A stretch of DNA of 59,798 nucleotides, taken from contig JANBPT010000185.1 in the NCBI GenBank assembly GCA_027575765.1, positions 1 to 59,798 on the forward strand, written 5' to 3'. Numbering within the stretch: position 1 is the first letter of the stretch; every line of letters begins with the position of its first letter. Source of the DNA: Tieghemiomyces parasiticus (Eukaryota > Kickxellomycota > Dimargaritomycetes > Dimargaritales > Dimargaritaceae). A program made the position numbers and the translations under genes. Positions 43,821 to 54,480 of the stretch are shown in pieces. The notes below the pieces were generated by a model. The model ran no database searches, was not told where the DNA came from, and was given only the letters and a program-made list of their open reading frames with translations.

Positions 43821-45318
43821 GAGGGTCCTTCGAGATAATGTCCTCTCTCAGAGCTACTGGGTAATAAAAGGTACGGCCCCCGCGGATCCTTGTAATGTCA
43901 TCCCATTGCACTGGCCCTCTCCCCTTCGGATACGAATGTCGATGGCCACCTATTCGGAGCACCGCGTTATAGTTCTTCGACAAGGTCCTTTATAAATTTA
44001 CGATAAGCCCGGCGGATAGGGATACAGAGCTGTACAAGTGGGCCGGTGGCGGACCGGCCAGCCCCTATGCCATAGGTGAGCTTGGTGGGTGGGTGCTATA
44101 ACTGAACGGAGAAAGGCGATTAGTAGGCATGGGAGTACGTTAGGGTACCCGTGCAAGCATGGTAAATAACGGACCCCAGCGGTAATGTTGGAGTGAAGGG
44201 GATGAAATAGAAGAGAGGGACAATAATAGGGTCGGATCGATCCAACGTGAGCGCTGATGGCTGCCTAGATATCCCAAGCCAACGTGGTAAAGCCGTACGT
44301 TAAATACACACATCCCGCAGGGCAGCCAAGAGGCTGCTATCAAGAAGGTGCCAGGTAATACGTACTGTGGAGCCCAATCGTAGGCAGCAGTTCCGGATCT
44401 GATGACACGGTCGCGTTTTTGGGGGTTCGCGCCTGACTTGGAGGTCGCATAAACGGTTCTAGGCCCATCGGTGACCCAGGGAGTGCAATATTACCAATGG
44501 GACATGACGCTTGAATGTCAGCAAGGGGACATGTATTCTTATCGACGGCCTGTCCTCGGCATGGGGGCCCTTGCCACCTATTATCATTTGCTGTTGAAAG
44601 TATCCGGTGTCAGAGCCAGGGTTGTGCCTAGTGCACCGGCCCAGGCCAGGACTTTTAGATGAGGCGTATGTTTATTTAGTGCGAATCTAGCTTACCCTTC
44701 GTCAAGGTGGCCAATGGCAGGGGACGAATAAGTTGTGAGGGGGCACCCGAGCTTCGCAACGTAAGCGGGTGCCTACGCCAAGGCCTGCTAGCCCTACCCT
44801 ATCTACTACTGGACCGGTTCGCGTGACTGGGGGAGGCGGCATGAATGCAGGCCGGGCGGGGGAGAAAGCGAGCTCCCCGCTCCGCATAAGGTCCATTATT
44901 CTCACATTTGGTTTCTCGCCGGCCTGTCCGACGCTCCACTCGCTTTCTTTAGCGCCTTCCCCCCCCCCCCAGCATCCCTATCCTTAAACCTGTCTAGCCC
45001 TGACGCCGCCCTCTCCGTCTCCTCTCCTGGTATACGTGCACCCAACTGTATGCGCGTGTCCTAGTCTACCCGGTTGCCCACCGTCTTCCTCACCGCCTGC
45101 TCCGTCTCCCCCGCCTGAGGACCTCACTGCATCCCGCCACCGTCAATTCAGGGACTTTCTTCCTTTATCCTTACTATCATCCTCTATATCCATCTGTCAC
45201 TGCCGCCCTGCGTACCCCATCCCCGTTCATCATCCCGCCGTACCCTGACCTCCGGGGCCCGTATTATTCATCTTATCCTCGCCATCGCCTGGTCGCCCAT
45301 TCGCTACCTACCACCGTC
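43821..45318. other. intergenic region, PCI-domain gene to VPS35
   Basis: No gene is supported. A short GC-rich inverted repeat lies at 44041-44059 (GGCCGGT and ACCGGCC, 5-base loop). From about 44935 to 45318 the plus strand is strongly pyrimidine-rich, with a C run at about 44950-44961; this is the probable promoter and leader of VPS35. Confidence 0.5.
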
Positions 45319-48267
45319 ATGGCCTCGTTCGGCTTCACCTACGAGGACCAGTCCAAAATCCTGGAGGACGCCCTCCAGGTGGTCAAGGTGCAGACCTACC
45401 AGATGCGCCGCTGCCTCGAAAGCAACAAGCTCATGGACGGCCTCAAGCACTGCTCCACCATGCTGGCCGAGCTGCGCACATCGGCGCTGACCCCCAAGAA
45501 CTACTACGAACTGTACATGAGTATCTTTGACTCGATGCGCCACATGACAGATTTCCTCAAAGACGCCCACCTCACCGAGCGGCACCACTTGGCCGACCTC
45601 TACGAGCTGGTGCAGTACGCTGGTAACATTATACCCCGCCTCTACCTCATGATCACTGTGGGCAGTGTCTACATGGCCATGGCAGACGCACCCGTCCGCG
45701 AAATCATGCGGGATATGCTCGAAATGTCCCGGGGCGTGCAGCACCCGACCCGCGGCCTGTTTCTACGCTACTACCTAGGCCAGATGACAAAGGACTACCT
45801 ACCCACTGCCACGGGCGCCTCGTCCAATCCCAACCTCCACGACGTGGATGGGCCTTCGGCCACCGACGACCCGAGAGGCACCCTGCGTGACGCCGTCCAG
45901 TTTACCCTAACCAACTTTATCGAGATGAATAAGCTGTGGGTGCGCCTGCAGCACCAGGGCCACTCGCGTGACCGCGAGAAGCGCGAAATGGAGCGCCGTG
46001 AGCTTCGTACCCTGGTCGGCTCCAACTTCATCCGCCTCAGCCGCCTGGAAGGCGTGGACCTGGCCCTGTATCAGGAACTGATTTTGCCCAAGGTTCTCGA
46101 GCAGGTCGTCAACTGCCGTGACATGATCGCCCAGGAGTACCTGATGGAGGCTGCCATCCAGGTATTTGAAGACGACTTCCACCTGCGCACCCTCACCCCG
46201 CTGCTCACCGCCTGCGCCCAGCTCAACCCCAAAGTCAGCGTCAAGAACATTGTCATCGCTCTCCTGGACCGTATCGCTGCCTACGCCGCCCGCGCGGCTG
46301 ATGACGAGGCTGCCCATCAGCGCGACTTGGCTGACCGTGTCGAGGCGAGCCTGGAGCTTGAAGACTCGTCCGCCACCGCGTCCACCACGGTGCGCGGTAT
46401 CCCGCAGGACGTGCAGCTTTTCGAGGTGTTTTGGCGGGAAATTGTGGCCCTCATCAACGCCCGCCCGGACATTGCGATGGAGGACGTGACCGCGTTGTGC
46501 CTCTCCCTGGTTAAACTCACACTCAACTGCTACCCAGAGGAGTACGGCGACGTGGACCAGGTGCTGGACTTCCTCGCTGAGAAAGCCGAGCAGGCGAAGC
46601 TCAGCCCCGGCCTGCACGCCCCCAGCACCATCAACAATCTACTGGCCCTGATGCAGGAACCCGTACGTGCCTACCCGTCCGCCCTCGCCCTCCTGGAATT
46701 GCGACACTACGGTGAGCTACTCGAACTCCTTACCTTCTCCACCCGTCGTGCCGTGGCCCGCCTGATTGTGGAAAAAATATTGCAGGAGGAGACCTGGATT
46801 CGGTCCCGCCGCGACGCAGCGGGTATCCTAGGGTATTGCCAGGTGCTCATCAAGAGCCCCAAATCGGGTGGTGGTTCTGGACGGTCGGCGGCCGGCGCCG
46901 CTGGGGTAGCTTCGCCGCGGTTTGGCGACCGCCGCAGCACCAGCAACCACCGCATCCCGCCCAGCAGTGGTCTCCTGGATGACGAGGACTACGCTGAAGA
47001 CCAGGGCCTACTGGCCCGCCTGGTGCACCTGTTCGCGGTGGAAGACCCGGATGAGCAGTTCCAACTGCTGGTCGACACCCAGAAGCTGTTCCTGGCCGGC
47101 GGCGACTTTGTACGCTACACGTTCCCGCCGCTGGTGGTGCGAGCCCTACAACTGTTGCGCATCCTGGCGGCTGGGGAGGCCAGGGGCGAGGCCTGGGAAC
47201 GTACCTCGTCCCAGGTTTTCAAGTTTATCCACCAGCTGGTGGTCACCCTCAACGAGCGGGTAGAGCAGACCGGTGGCTGCGAGACGGCTCTGCGGCTGTT
47301 CCTACTGGCGGGTCAGAGCGCGGACGAGTACGGGTTCGAGGAGGTGGCGTACGAATTCTTCGTGCAGGCCTTTACGGTGTACGAGGAAAACATTTCCGAA
47401 TCGCGCGCACAGTTCCAGGCCCTTAGCCTGATCGTGGGGGCCCTATACGCTACGCGCATGTTCAGCGAGGACAACTATGACACGCTAGTGCGCAAGTGCA
47501 TCCTGCATAGCAATAAGCTACTCAAGCGCCCCGACCAGTGTCGCGCTCTGGCCATGAGCAGCCACCTGTTCTGGCGGGTACCGATGACGGCCGATGACCC
47601 AGCGCACGTGCGCGAGGAGGCTTTGTTCCGCAATGGCCAACGCGTTCTGGAGACCCTGCAGCGCGCCATGAAGGTGGCTGACGCGTGCTTGGACTCGGTG
47701 ACCAACGTGGAGCTCCTGGTCGAGATCTTGGACCAGTATGTGTATTACTATGAGTGCCAGACCGACCACATCCAGGCCAACTTTCTCACGGGGCTTATCC
47801 ACATTATCCACACCAATATCAACAACGTCGAGGCCTTCGCCTCTGCTGGTCCCGGCGGAGCTAGCCAGACGACGTCGACACACGCGGCGTCGTCCTCAAC
47901 CATCTTCCCGCGCCAGGGTCCTCTCACCGAGCACATCGTGCAGTACTTCCATCGCATTCTCAACCATCTGGATACGCGGAAGCGCAGTGCGGGCCGTCGC
48001 GCCGATCCCCGGCGGGGTTTCGCCGGCGACCTCGACTCGGTGGCGGGCCAGGGTACTACGGCCATGGCGGATGGGATCAGCCGTGACGAGGATGACCGGA
48101 GCGACGCGGATGAGATGAGCGGTACCGGGCCCGGTTTTGAGGAAGCCAACCCCTTCGCTAGCCCCGGGTTCCGGTCTGGCAGCCCGTCCCGCGGCGGTTT
48201 AGATGGCACCAACGACCTGAGCGGGTTCCCGGATTACTCGGAAATCGACACCAGTGCCGGTATGTAA
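45319..48267 (+). CDS. VPS35: retromer subunit VPS35, 982 aa
   Basis: VPS35 is the alpha-solenoid scaffold of retromer, which recycles cargo receptors from endosomes. The ATG sits in accgtcATGg after a long CT-rich leader. The N-terminus has QSKILEDALQVVKVQTYQMR and the PRLYLM motif (near residue 107) that contacts VPS26, with YELVQYAGNIIPRLY before it and GVQHPTRGLFLRYYL after it. The rest is helical repeats, with family segments FFVQAFTVYEENISESRAQF, SNKLLKRPDQCRAL and a C-terminal end that binds VPS29 in relatives (YYYECQTDHI). It is longer than animal VPS35 (about 800 aa) through low-complexity inserts, notably a Gly/Ser insert near 515-545 and an acidic, Gly/Ser-rich tail from about 890. 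Single exon; convergent with glutamate dehydrogenase. Confidence 0.97.
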   Translation: MASFGFTYEDQSKILEDALQVVKVQTYQMRRCLESNKLMDGLKHCSTMLAELRTSALTPKNYYELYMSIFDSMRHMTDFLKDAHLTERHHLADLYELVQYAGNIIPRLYLMITVGSVYMAMADAPVREIMRDMLEMSRGVQHPTRGLFLRYYLGQMTKDYLPTATGASSNPNLHDVDGPSATDDPRGTLRDAVQFTLTNFIEMNKLWVRLQHQGHSRDREKREMERRELRTLVGSNFIRLSRLEGVDLALYQELILPKVLEQVVNCRDMIAQEYLMEAAIQVFEDDFHLRTLTPLLTACAQLNPKVSVKNIVIALLDRIAAYAARAADDEAAHQRDLADRVEASLELEDSSATASTTVRGIPQDVQLFEVFWREIVALINARPDIAMEDVTALCLSLVKLTLNCYPEEYGDVDQVLDFLAEKAEQAKLSPGLHAPSTINNLLALMQEPVRAYPSALALLELRHYGELLELLTFSTRRAVARLIVEKILQEETWIRSRRDAAGILGYCQVLIKSPKSGGGSGRSAAGAAGVASPRFGDRRSTSNHRIPPSSGLLDDEDYAEDQGLLARLVHLFAVEDPDEQFQLLVDTQKLFLAGGDFVRYTFPPLVVRALQLLRILAAGEARGEAWERTSSQVFKFIHQLVVTLNERVEQTGGCETALRLFLLAGQSADEYGFEEVAYEFFVQAFTVYEENISESRAQFQALSLIVGALYATRMFSEDNYDTLVRKCILHSNKLLKRPDQCRALAMSSHLFWRVPMTADDPAHVREEALFRNGQRVLETLQRAMKVADACLDSVTNVELLVEILDQYVYYYECQTDHIQANFLTGLIHIIHTNINNVEAFASAGPGGASQTTSTHAASSSTIFPRQGPLTEHIVQYFHRILNHLDTRKRSAGRRADPRRGFAGDLDSVAGQGTTAMADGISRDEDDRSDADEMSGTGPGFEEANPFASPGFRSGSPSRGGLDGTNDLSGFPDYSEIDTSAGM

Positions 48268-48804
48268 AATGTGGCGATAAAGCCATGTCCGCAGAGGCCA
48301 AGTGGGTACTCGTATGGCCCACAATTTGACCTGGTTTGTCGGTCAGTTCAACTTCCCCCATGCCACGCTGGTTGCTTCGTTGTTTGTATTACCGGAGAGT
48401 TACATTTAATTGTCGTAGTTGCACACCGTATTTCACGCTTTCTGTTAACCATTGTCATAAACCTTACCATCGGACTTTTCAACCGTGGAATGGCCTTTAC
48501 ATTAGGGTGGCAGCCTGGTGAGGGAAATGCGTCTTGGTCGTATACTAATAAAGTGAGTTTATTGGCCTATGATGCTGGTGGTGTACCAGTCGTGGGCTAT
48601 TACCCTGGCGCACCTCAGATGGAGAGCCAAGAGAGGATATCCTATGTAGAAGCCCATGGTTCATGTGCTAAATATCGAAAACAAAAGCAAAAGTGGCTCC
48701 GTAGGTGGGTTTGAAAAAGGCCCGATGACCACGGCGCAACGGCCAAGACGAGCCCCCTCACCCCGGGGAGGGGAAGTATTGGGAGAGGGGCAAAGATAAG
48801 TGAT
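48268..48804. other. convergent 3' regions, VPS35 and glutamate dehydrogenase
   Basis: An AATAAA at 48547-48552 on the plus strand, 280 bases after the VPS35 stop, could be its poly(A) signal. No gene is seen; the ORF at 48271-48714 has no gene-like codon use. Confidence 0.45.
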
Positions 48805-51266
48805 CTAGTTGCCTGAGCTGAACAACGCGCCGGAACCTTCGTACACAGTGGCGATCTTGCGGATGGCGTTGGACAGGGCGGCGGTGCGGTAGTCAATGCT
48901 GAGTTCGTTGGCGGTAGCACGGGTTTCCTCGCAGGCATCGATCATGGTATCTTCGAGGCCAGAGTAGACCAGTTCATGTTCCTCAGCGCCGTGGATGAGT
49001 TGGCGACGCTCCGAGTCGGTGAGCTGGCGGCCGGCGTTCTGCTCGACGAGATCCAGTAGCTGAGTCTTGCCACGTTCGTCCCACTTCTTGTTTATGCGGC
49101 CAAACCGCACGTGGGACAGGTTCTTGAGCCACTCAAAGTAGGACACGCAAACGCCTCCGGCGTTCAGCAGGAGGTCCGGGATCACTCCCACATTACGTGC
49201 CAGCAGCGCATCGTGGGCGCCCGGCGTCATGGGACCGTTGGCCGCCTCACCCACCAGCTTGGCACGGACGCGGTGTGCATTCTTTAGCCCGATCTGGCGT
49301 TCCAGGGCCGCCGGGATAAGCACGTCGCACTCGAGTTCCAGCACAGTCTGCGGGTCATCTATGACCTGGATCCCGGCCAACCCCCGAAAACTACCCGTCT
49401 CGTTACGATGGTTGAACAGCCTCTCCACGTCCAGGCCCTCGGAGCAGTAGGCAGTGCAGTCCCGCTCGCCGATCCCGATCACCTTAGCTCCGTTGCTCTC
49501 AAAGAACTTGGCCGCCCAGTAGCCGACGTTGCCGAACCCCTGAATCACCACAGTGAGGTCACTGACCTTACCCGGTACCTTGTACTTCTCCTGGACCTCC
49601 GGATAGGAAATAAATTCTCGGATGCCGTAGTACACGCCCAGCCCGGTGGCCTCGGTACGGCCGCGTACGCCGCCCTGGGATATGGGCTTCCCCGTCACGC
49701 ACCCGGCAGCATTCACGTCGGTGTGGTTGAACTGGCGGTACGTGTCCATGATCCAGGACATTTCACGGGCCGAGGTACCCACGTCAGGGGCTGGTACGTC
49801 AATACCCGGACCGATGAAGCCCTTCTGGCATAGCTCCATGGTGTAGCGGCGAGTGATACGCTCCAGCTGAGCTGGGGTCCACTCCCTCGGGTCGATCATG
49901 ACTCCGCCCTTAGCTCCGCCGAAGGGAACGTTGACCACGGCACACTTGTACGTCATCTGCCAAGGTGTCCAGGAGGAATCAAAGGGATGTGCAGACAGCG
50001 ATAATATTGTTAGGTGAGGAGCTAGTGCTCGCCAATAGGCCTTGTGTCATTGTTACCCCCAGGTATCCGACGAAAGAAGTACCTGCACCCCTTGAAACTT
50101 ACCAGAGAGGCCAGTGCTTCAACCTCATGTAGATCGACTTCGGGTGAGAAGCGGATGCCACCCTTGGCAGGGAGGCGGTGGCGTGAGTGCTGGGCACGGT
50201 AGCCGTGGACGATACGATAGCTGTTCTCGTCGATCTGGCCGGCAGGATGATGTCAGAGAGTTGGAGGTGACGAAAGGACAGCCGTGGCGAGGGTTGGTGC
50301 GGCTGCTATGGGAATCTGCCGAGGATTGGAAGGTTACCCGGTACCACGAGAAGCCGGCATGACACGAACACGGGACGCTGTCATGATATCTTTGCCAGCA
50401 TGCGATCTAGCCGCAGGTCAGGTCACTTACTTCGATGGGGAACGAAACGCTTAGCACGCAGTCCACCGCGCGAATGTGGGCGAGGGTCTTGGGATGAACA
50501 TTGCTGACCTTGGCGGCACGATCGAAGAACATACCCACGGACTCGAGAAACTGGGGCTCATGGTCCTCGGTGGCGGAATTAGTGGCAGCTGGGGAAAAGG
50601 ATGTCAGCCATCGTTTTCGCCGGTTGTTCGGGTCCCAATGTTGAAGAGAGTACCATTAATATCTGGGGCTTCAATCGAGTGTACCAACGCGCCCGCTAAC
50701 CGGCACACATGTAGCGCTGTCCAGGCCACTGAGGAACTTACCGGTGCTAAGCCGGCGGCCCAATCGTACCGAAGATCGTAGAGAGCCGCGGAGCCGATTG
50801 GATGTCAGCCTTAGCAAAGGTACAATTATCAGCGGGAGACCAAATTATAGAATATATATATATAGTTAATGACGAGTGGTAGCCAAGAGGCACGCTGGGT
50901 ATACACTTTACCCTCAAAGTTTGGTATTGAATATCACAGCCAGAAGATGAGCCCGAATAAATGTATGCCAATGATTCGCGCACAGCTCTCGCACATATCG
51001 AAGGGAGCGTAAGTGCCCAACGTGGGTGAGAGCTGAGGCCACGGGTGAGCAGTCACAGCAGGCCACGCTTCTTACCCACGCCCGCCGCGGCCTGGGGACC
51101 TGTGGCAGGGGCGCTACGACACACCTTGTTCTTTAACCCACGTCCCTTCCCTCGCACGCGTCAGAGAGCGGGCTCGGACCGTGGGGTATAAACCCTGACA
51201 GTTCAAGGCAGGCTAGGAAACTTACCTATGCCAGGGCTGATTGCGGAGAAGCCGAGGAATGGGCAT
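48805..51266 (-). CDS. mitochondrial glutamate dehydrogenase, animal (GLUD1) type, 516 aa, 5 exons
   Basis: It interconverts glutamate and 2-oxoglutarate plus ammonia. Minus-strand exons: 51266-51226, 50809-50742, 50588-50431, 50234-50103 and 49956-48805; all joins keep phase. Exons 1-2 and the start of 3 code an Arg/Ser/Leu-rich presequence (MPIPRLLRNQ, then SLRSSVRLGRRLST). Exon 3 has FLESVGMFFDRAAKV and CVLSVSFPIE; exon 4 has HGYRAQHSRHRLPAKGGIRF with the catalytic-site Lys; exon 5 opens MTYKCAVVNVPFGGAKGGV, then GFIGPGIDVPAPD, GKPISQGGVRGRTEATG, and the dinucleotide fold VVIQGFGNVGYWAAKFF. This closely follows animal GDH; yeast-like GDH1 and the large GDH2 have other layouts. It lacks the long antenna of animal GDH: after KKWDER it passes straight to the C-terminal helices (region not aligned in detail). 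Intron 1 ends in the less usual CTAAG. Confidence 0.93.
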
Positions 51267-52286
51267 GGTGGGCCGGATTGCGAGGGTGGATTGGGGCAAT
51301 ATCTAAATAAGTATTGACAAGGCGCGGAGATGAGGTGTAGGGTCCGTACGAACTACAAGGCGTACTTGGTCAAAAGTGAAGAAGTATCGGGTTGCTACGA
51401 TGAACGTAAGGATACAGGCGGTAAGGTGTAGTGGGTAAAAGCTCAGGGGAGGTTGGCGAAGACGGAAGCGGATAAACTGTGACGGCAGCGGACCAGCAAA
51501 ATAGGTTTCATCATATACAGGACGAGCACCGAACTAGATACAAATATAGAGGCCAATGGCGTTGGCGTTGGGGAAGGAGGGAAATCAGGGTTTACGTAGA
51601 CCCCTCACCGATTGTACTCTTCATCCCGCCTCCTCCTCCGCCTGCAGGTCATTTCGATGTCGGGTGCCAGTCACAGACCCAGAGCCACCTTTCCCTTCAG
51701 CTGACGTGGAGATGCGAGGGCCAGCTGGGGGTGACTGGCGGTCAATCGACTAGGTTTACCAACATCCCACTTCCGTTTTTAGACCTGTGTGACTGCTGAC
51801 CTGGTGAGCAACACGGCACTGACGATCCCTGCGGGCCCTCAATTACCCACCGCACTCCACCCCCCCTCCAATACACCGGCGCCAACGCGACGGGGTGCGG
51901 CTTGAAATGGCCGTTTCTTGTTAGTGGATACTATCTTCGGCGCGCCATTTAAATCTGTCTACCTCTTTTCGCTATCCAACCCAATTCTTTCATGTCCCAC
52001 ATTGACCATCCCCTACTGTGTCAACCGGCGAAGGGCCTACCACGCCGCACCCACCCATCACTGACGCATTTTCTGTTCGGCATGGTAGGTGCGTCGTTTC
52101 CGCTCGTGGTGCTGACCACCGCCCCTACATACCTGCACGACCATACATTGAGCGACATTGGGTGGATTCCTAGTCATACTGATTTAGTAGGTTCGAGAAT
52201 ACTGACGTGGGCGCCATTTGGCCTGGGTGTCGTCAAGGGGGAGGTGACAGATGGAATAGTCATGGTGGCGTATAGGCCGTCAATGG
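51267..52286. other. glutamate dehydrogenase promoter and MED1 3' flank
   Basis: Both neighbours are on the minus strand. A plus-strand ORF of 117 codons (51992-52345) starts after a TTTAAAT and a short pyrimidine-rich stretch and overlaps the MED1 end; it has no recognisable domain and is not annotated as a gene. Confidence 0.45.
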
Positions 52287-54480
52287 TTACGAGGTCGGTT
52301 CCGAGGCCAACCGGGCCTGTGCCCGCTGCCATATCCAGTGGATGAGGAGCGGGATGCTCTGGCCGATCGTCAGCACCTGCGTCAACCGCTCGGCCTCACA
52401 GACCCCCACTAAGATGTCGAGAATCCGGTCGTCCACGGCTGCCGAGGTGTCACCGAGTCCGCTCAGGGCAGGTCCGGCGACAACCGTGCGGTCGTGACAG
52501 TGTACGGTGATGTACGGGTATGGGTCAAGCTCCAGGAACACGTCTACGGTGACGGTGTACCGCCGCTCATCCGGGAAGAGCAGTACAGCCGTCACTACTA
52601 ACTTATTGGGACTCTCCGCGACGACTTCTACAGGTACGTCGGTATCGGTGGTGGCCACGAAGGCCGACAGGTCGGTCGCAGCCTCGTGGGTCGGCCCACC
52701 AGTGGGGTGGACGTAGGCAGTACGGAAACAACTCTGGAAAAGCGTGTTGAAGAGCGTCTGCTGGCGCAAGAGCTGGATCATCAGGTGCAATTGGCTGGGG
52801 TGCGAAAACGGGAGTCGATGTACCACTCGGCCAGCAGAGGGCTCCCCGGTGTACATGAAGCGGAGACACGGGGCAGCTGTTGCCGGAGGTGGGGTCCAGA
52901 CGAAGCTGGAGCTGGTGAGAGTGGTAGCGTAATCAGGTGCCGGTGCGACCGTACCAGCGCTGTCCCGGTCAGGATCGGTGGCCGCCAAGAGCAGGGCCTC
53001 CACGCTGACCAATGGTGGCCCGACAGGGGCACTGAAATCGTGTAGGCTCAGGCCGCCCAGCATCGACAGGGACTTGGCGTAGGTTTCGGTCACCACCACG
53101 GGCGGGGACAGGTGGGCCACAAAGCGGGCCTGCGCGGCCGGGCCGTTCTCTGGGGTCGGGTGGAAATAATCAATGAAAAAGTCTGGGATGGCCGCGTTGG
53201 GGGCGCGTACGCGATCCTTGAGGTCGTCCGGGTCCAGGACCATTCCGTCGGGTCCGGCTGCATCGTCCTGATCCCGCCCGGCCTTTACCACGAAGCGGTC
53301 CCGGGACTCGGGGAGGAAGCAGATGGGCACGGTGGACTCTTCGACACTGATCCAGAGCTTCTGAAATTGATCTGGTGTGGGAAAGATCGTTTAGGACGCG
53401 TATAAAGTAATAATAGTCAATAGTGCGGTTAGAAAGTGGGCTGCCAGTTACCTGTCGGCCATTAACGTGGAACACACCAATGGTACAGCCCAAACCATCC
53501 ACGGCAGGCATCTACTTACGGAGGTCAAGGGCATCGAAATCCAAAGGGTCAGACAGATTTTGTAGCACGGACCGGCAGTAAACCTCGGGGGCCCAGTACA
53601 GCAGGGTGGGAGCCGGACGGTAGCAGTCCGGGTAGGGGATACCGTGGCCCTTGGAAAGAACGGCCGGTAGAGATCCGTCAAGAGCGGCCCGCTCCGCATC
53701 GAAGATGGTACAGAGATCCCGTCGGATGACATGCATCAGACGGAAGAAGTCGATGCGCTCGTACTGGGTGGTGAGGCGGTCGAGGAGGGCCAAAGTGGCA
53801 ATACTCTGGGCGAAAGCCGGCTCATCGCGCCGTGCGAGCTGGTCAGTCAGCGTCCGGTCAACCCGTGGGTCCGGGGTGGCGCCCGTGGCGTAGGTGACCT
53901 TGGTGGAGAGGATCTCGCCCGTACCGGCGAGTTCTACGTCCACCACGGCGATGGCTCCGCACAGGGTCACAGTGGTCGTGTTGCGGCCGGCTGAGGCGTG
54001 ACTGTCGACGTAGTGGGTCATACGCTGCTCATGGGCCAGATCAAGCAGCCGCTGGACGCGCTGCTGCGTCTCCAGCTCGGGGTCCCCGCACTGACCTCGG
54101 AGCGCCTGTAATCCCTCCTGTAGAACGGTCCGGTTACGCTGAGTGAGGGCCAGCAGCCGTGACTCGTCCTTCATGGAGTTGTGCATCCGCCGCAGGAGTA
54201 CGTTGGATGTGGTCATCGTAAAGGCTTCGGACGCCAGGGTCTTGTCGCGGAAGACCTGGAACGACTGGCGTAGCTGCTGGACGGCCTTGGTGAACTCGCC
54301 CTGTACCGCGTCCACGTTAACGGGTCCCAAAGGGTGTAGCTCGGCCTGCTGACGGAGCGGGGAGGCGGCCGAGGCCTGAGATTCGGCAGACGGGGGCTGA
54401 TAGCGCTCGACCAGGGCCTGGAGAGAGGTCTGGAGCAGGCATATCAGGTCTTGCGCCGTGGTGGACGAAGACGCGGCCAT
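52287..54480 (-). CDS. MED1: Mediator subunit 1 (MED1), 681 aa, 2 exons
   Basis: MED1 lies in the middle module of Mediator, the co-activator between gene-specific factors and RNA polymerase II. Exons on the minus strand are 54480-53520 and 53371-52287. The first exon would hit a TAG a few codons past the GTAAGT donor. The 148-base intron ends CACCAG, and phase 1 joins DALDL to HQFQKLWISVEES. Family-like parts are VTLCGAIAVVDVELAGTGEI with SAG (about 172-195), LLYWAPEVYCRSVL, RFVAHLSPPVVVTETYAKSL, and in exon 2 VVHRLPFSHPSQLHLMIQLL with RQQTLFNTLFQSC, the block conserved from fungi to animals. C-terminal strands (YTVTVDVFLELDPYPYITVH) end the MED1 fold. The N-terminal 100 residues are Gln/Ser/Ala-rich. 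The long nuclear-receptor-binding tail of animal MED1 is absent. MED1 diverges fast, so some doubt remains. Confidence 0.78.

Noticed and set aside
51992..52345. 117-codon plus-strand ORF after a TTTAAAT
   Set aside because: No recognisable domain, codon use unlike the real genes, and it overlaps the end of MED1 on the other strand. It could be a small gene only if transcripts are found.
53170..53519. MED1 read as a pseudogene because of an in-frame TAG
   Set aside because: A GTAAGT donor precedes the stop, and a CACCAG acceptor restores frame and family-like sequence.
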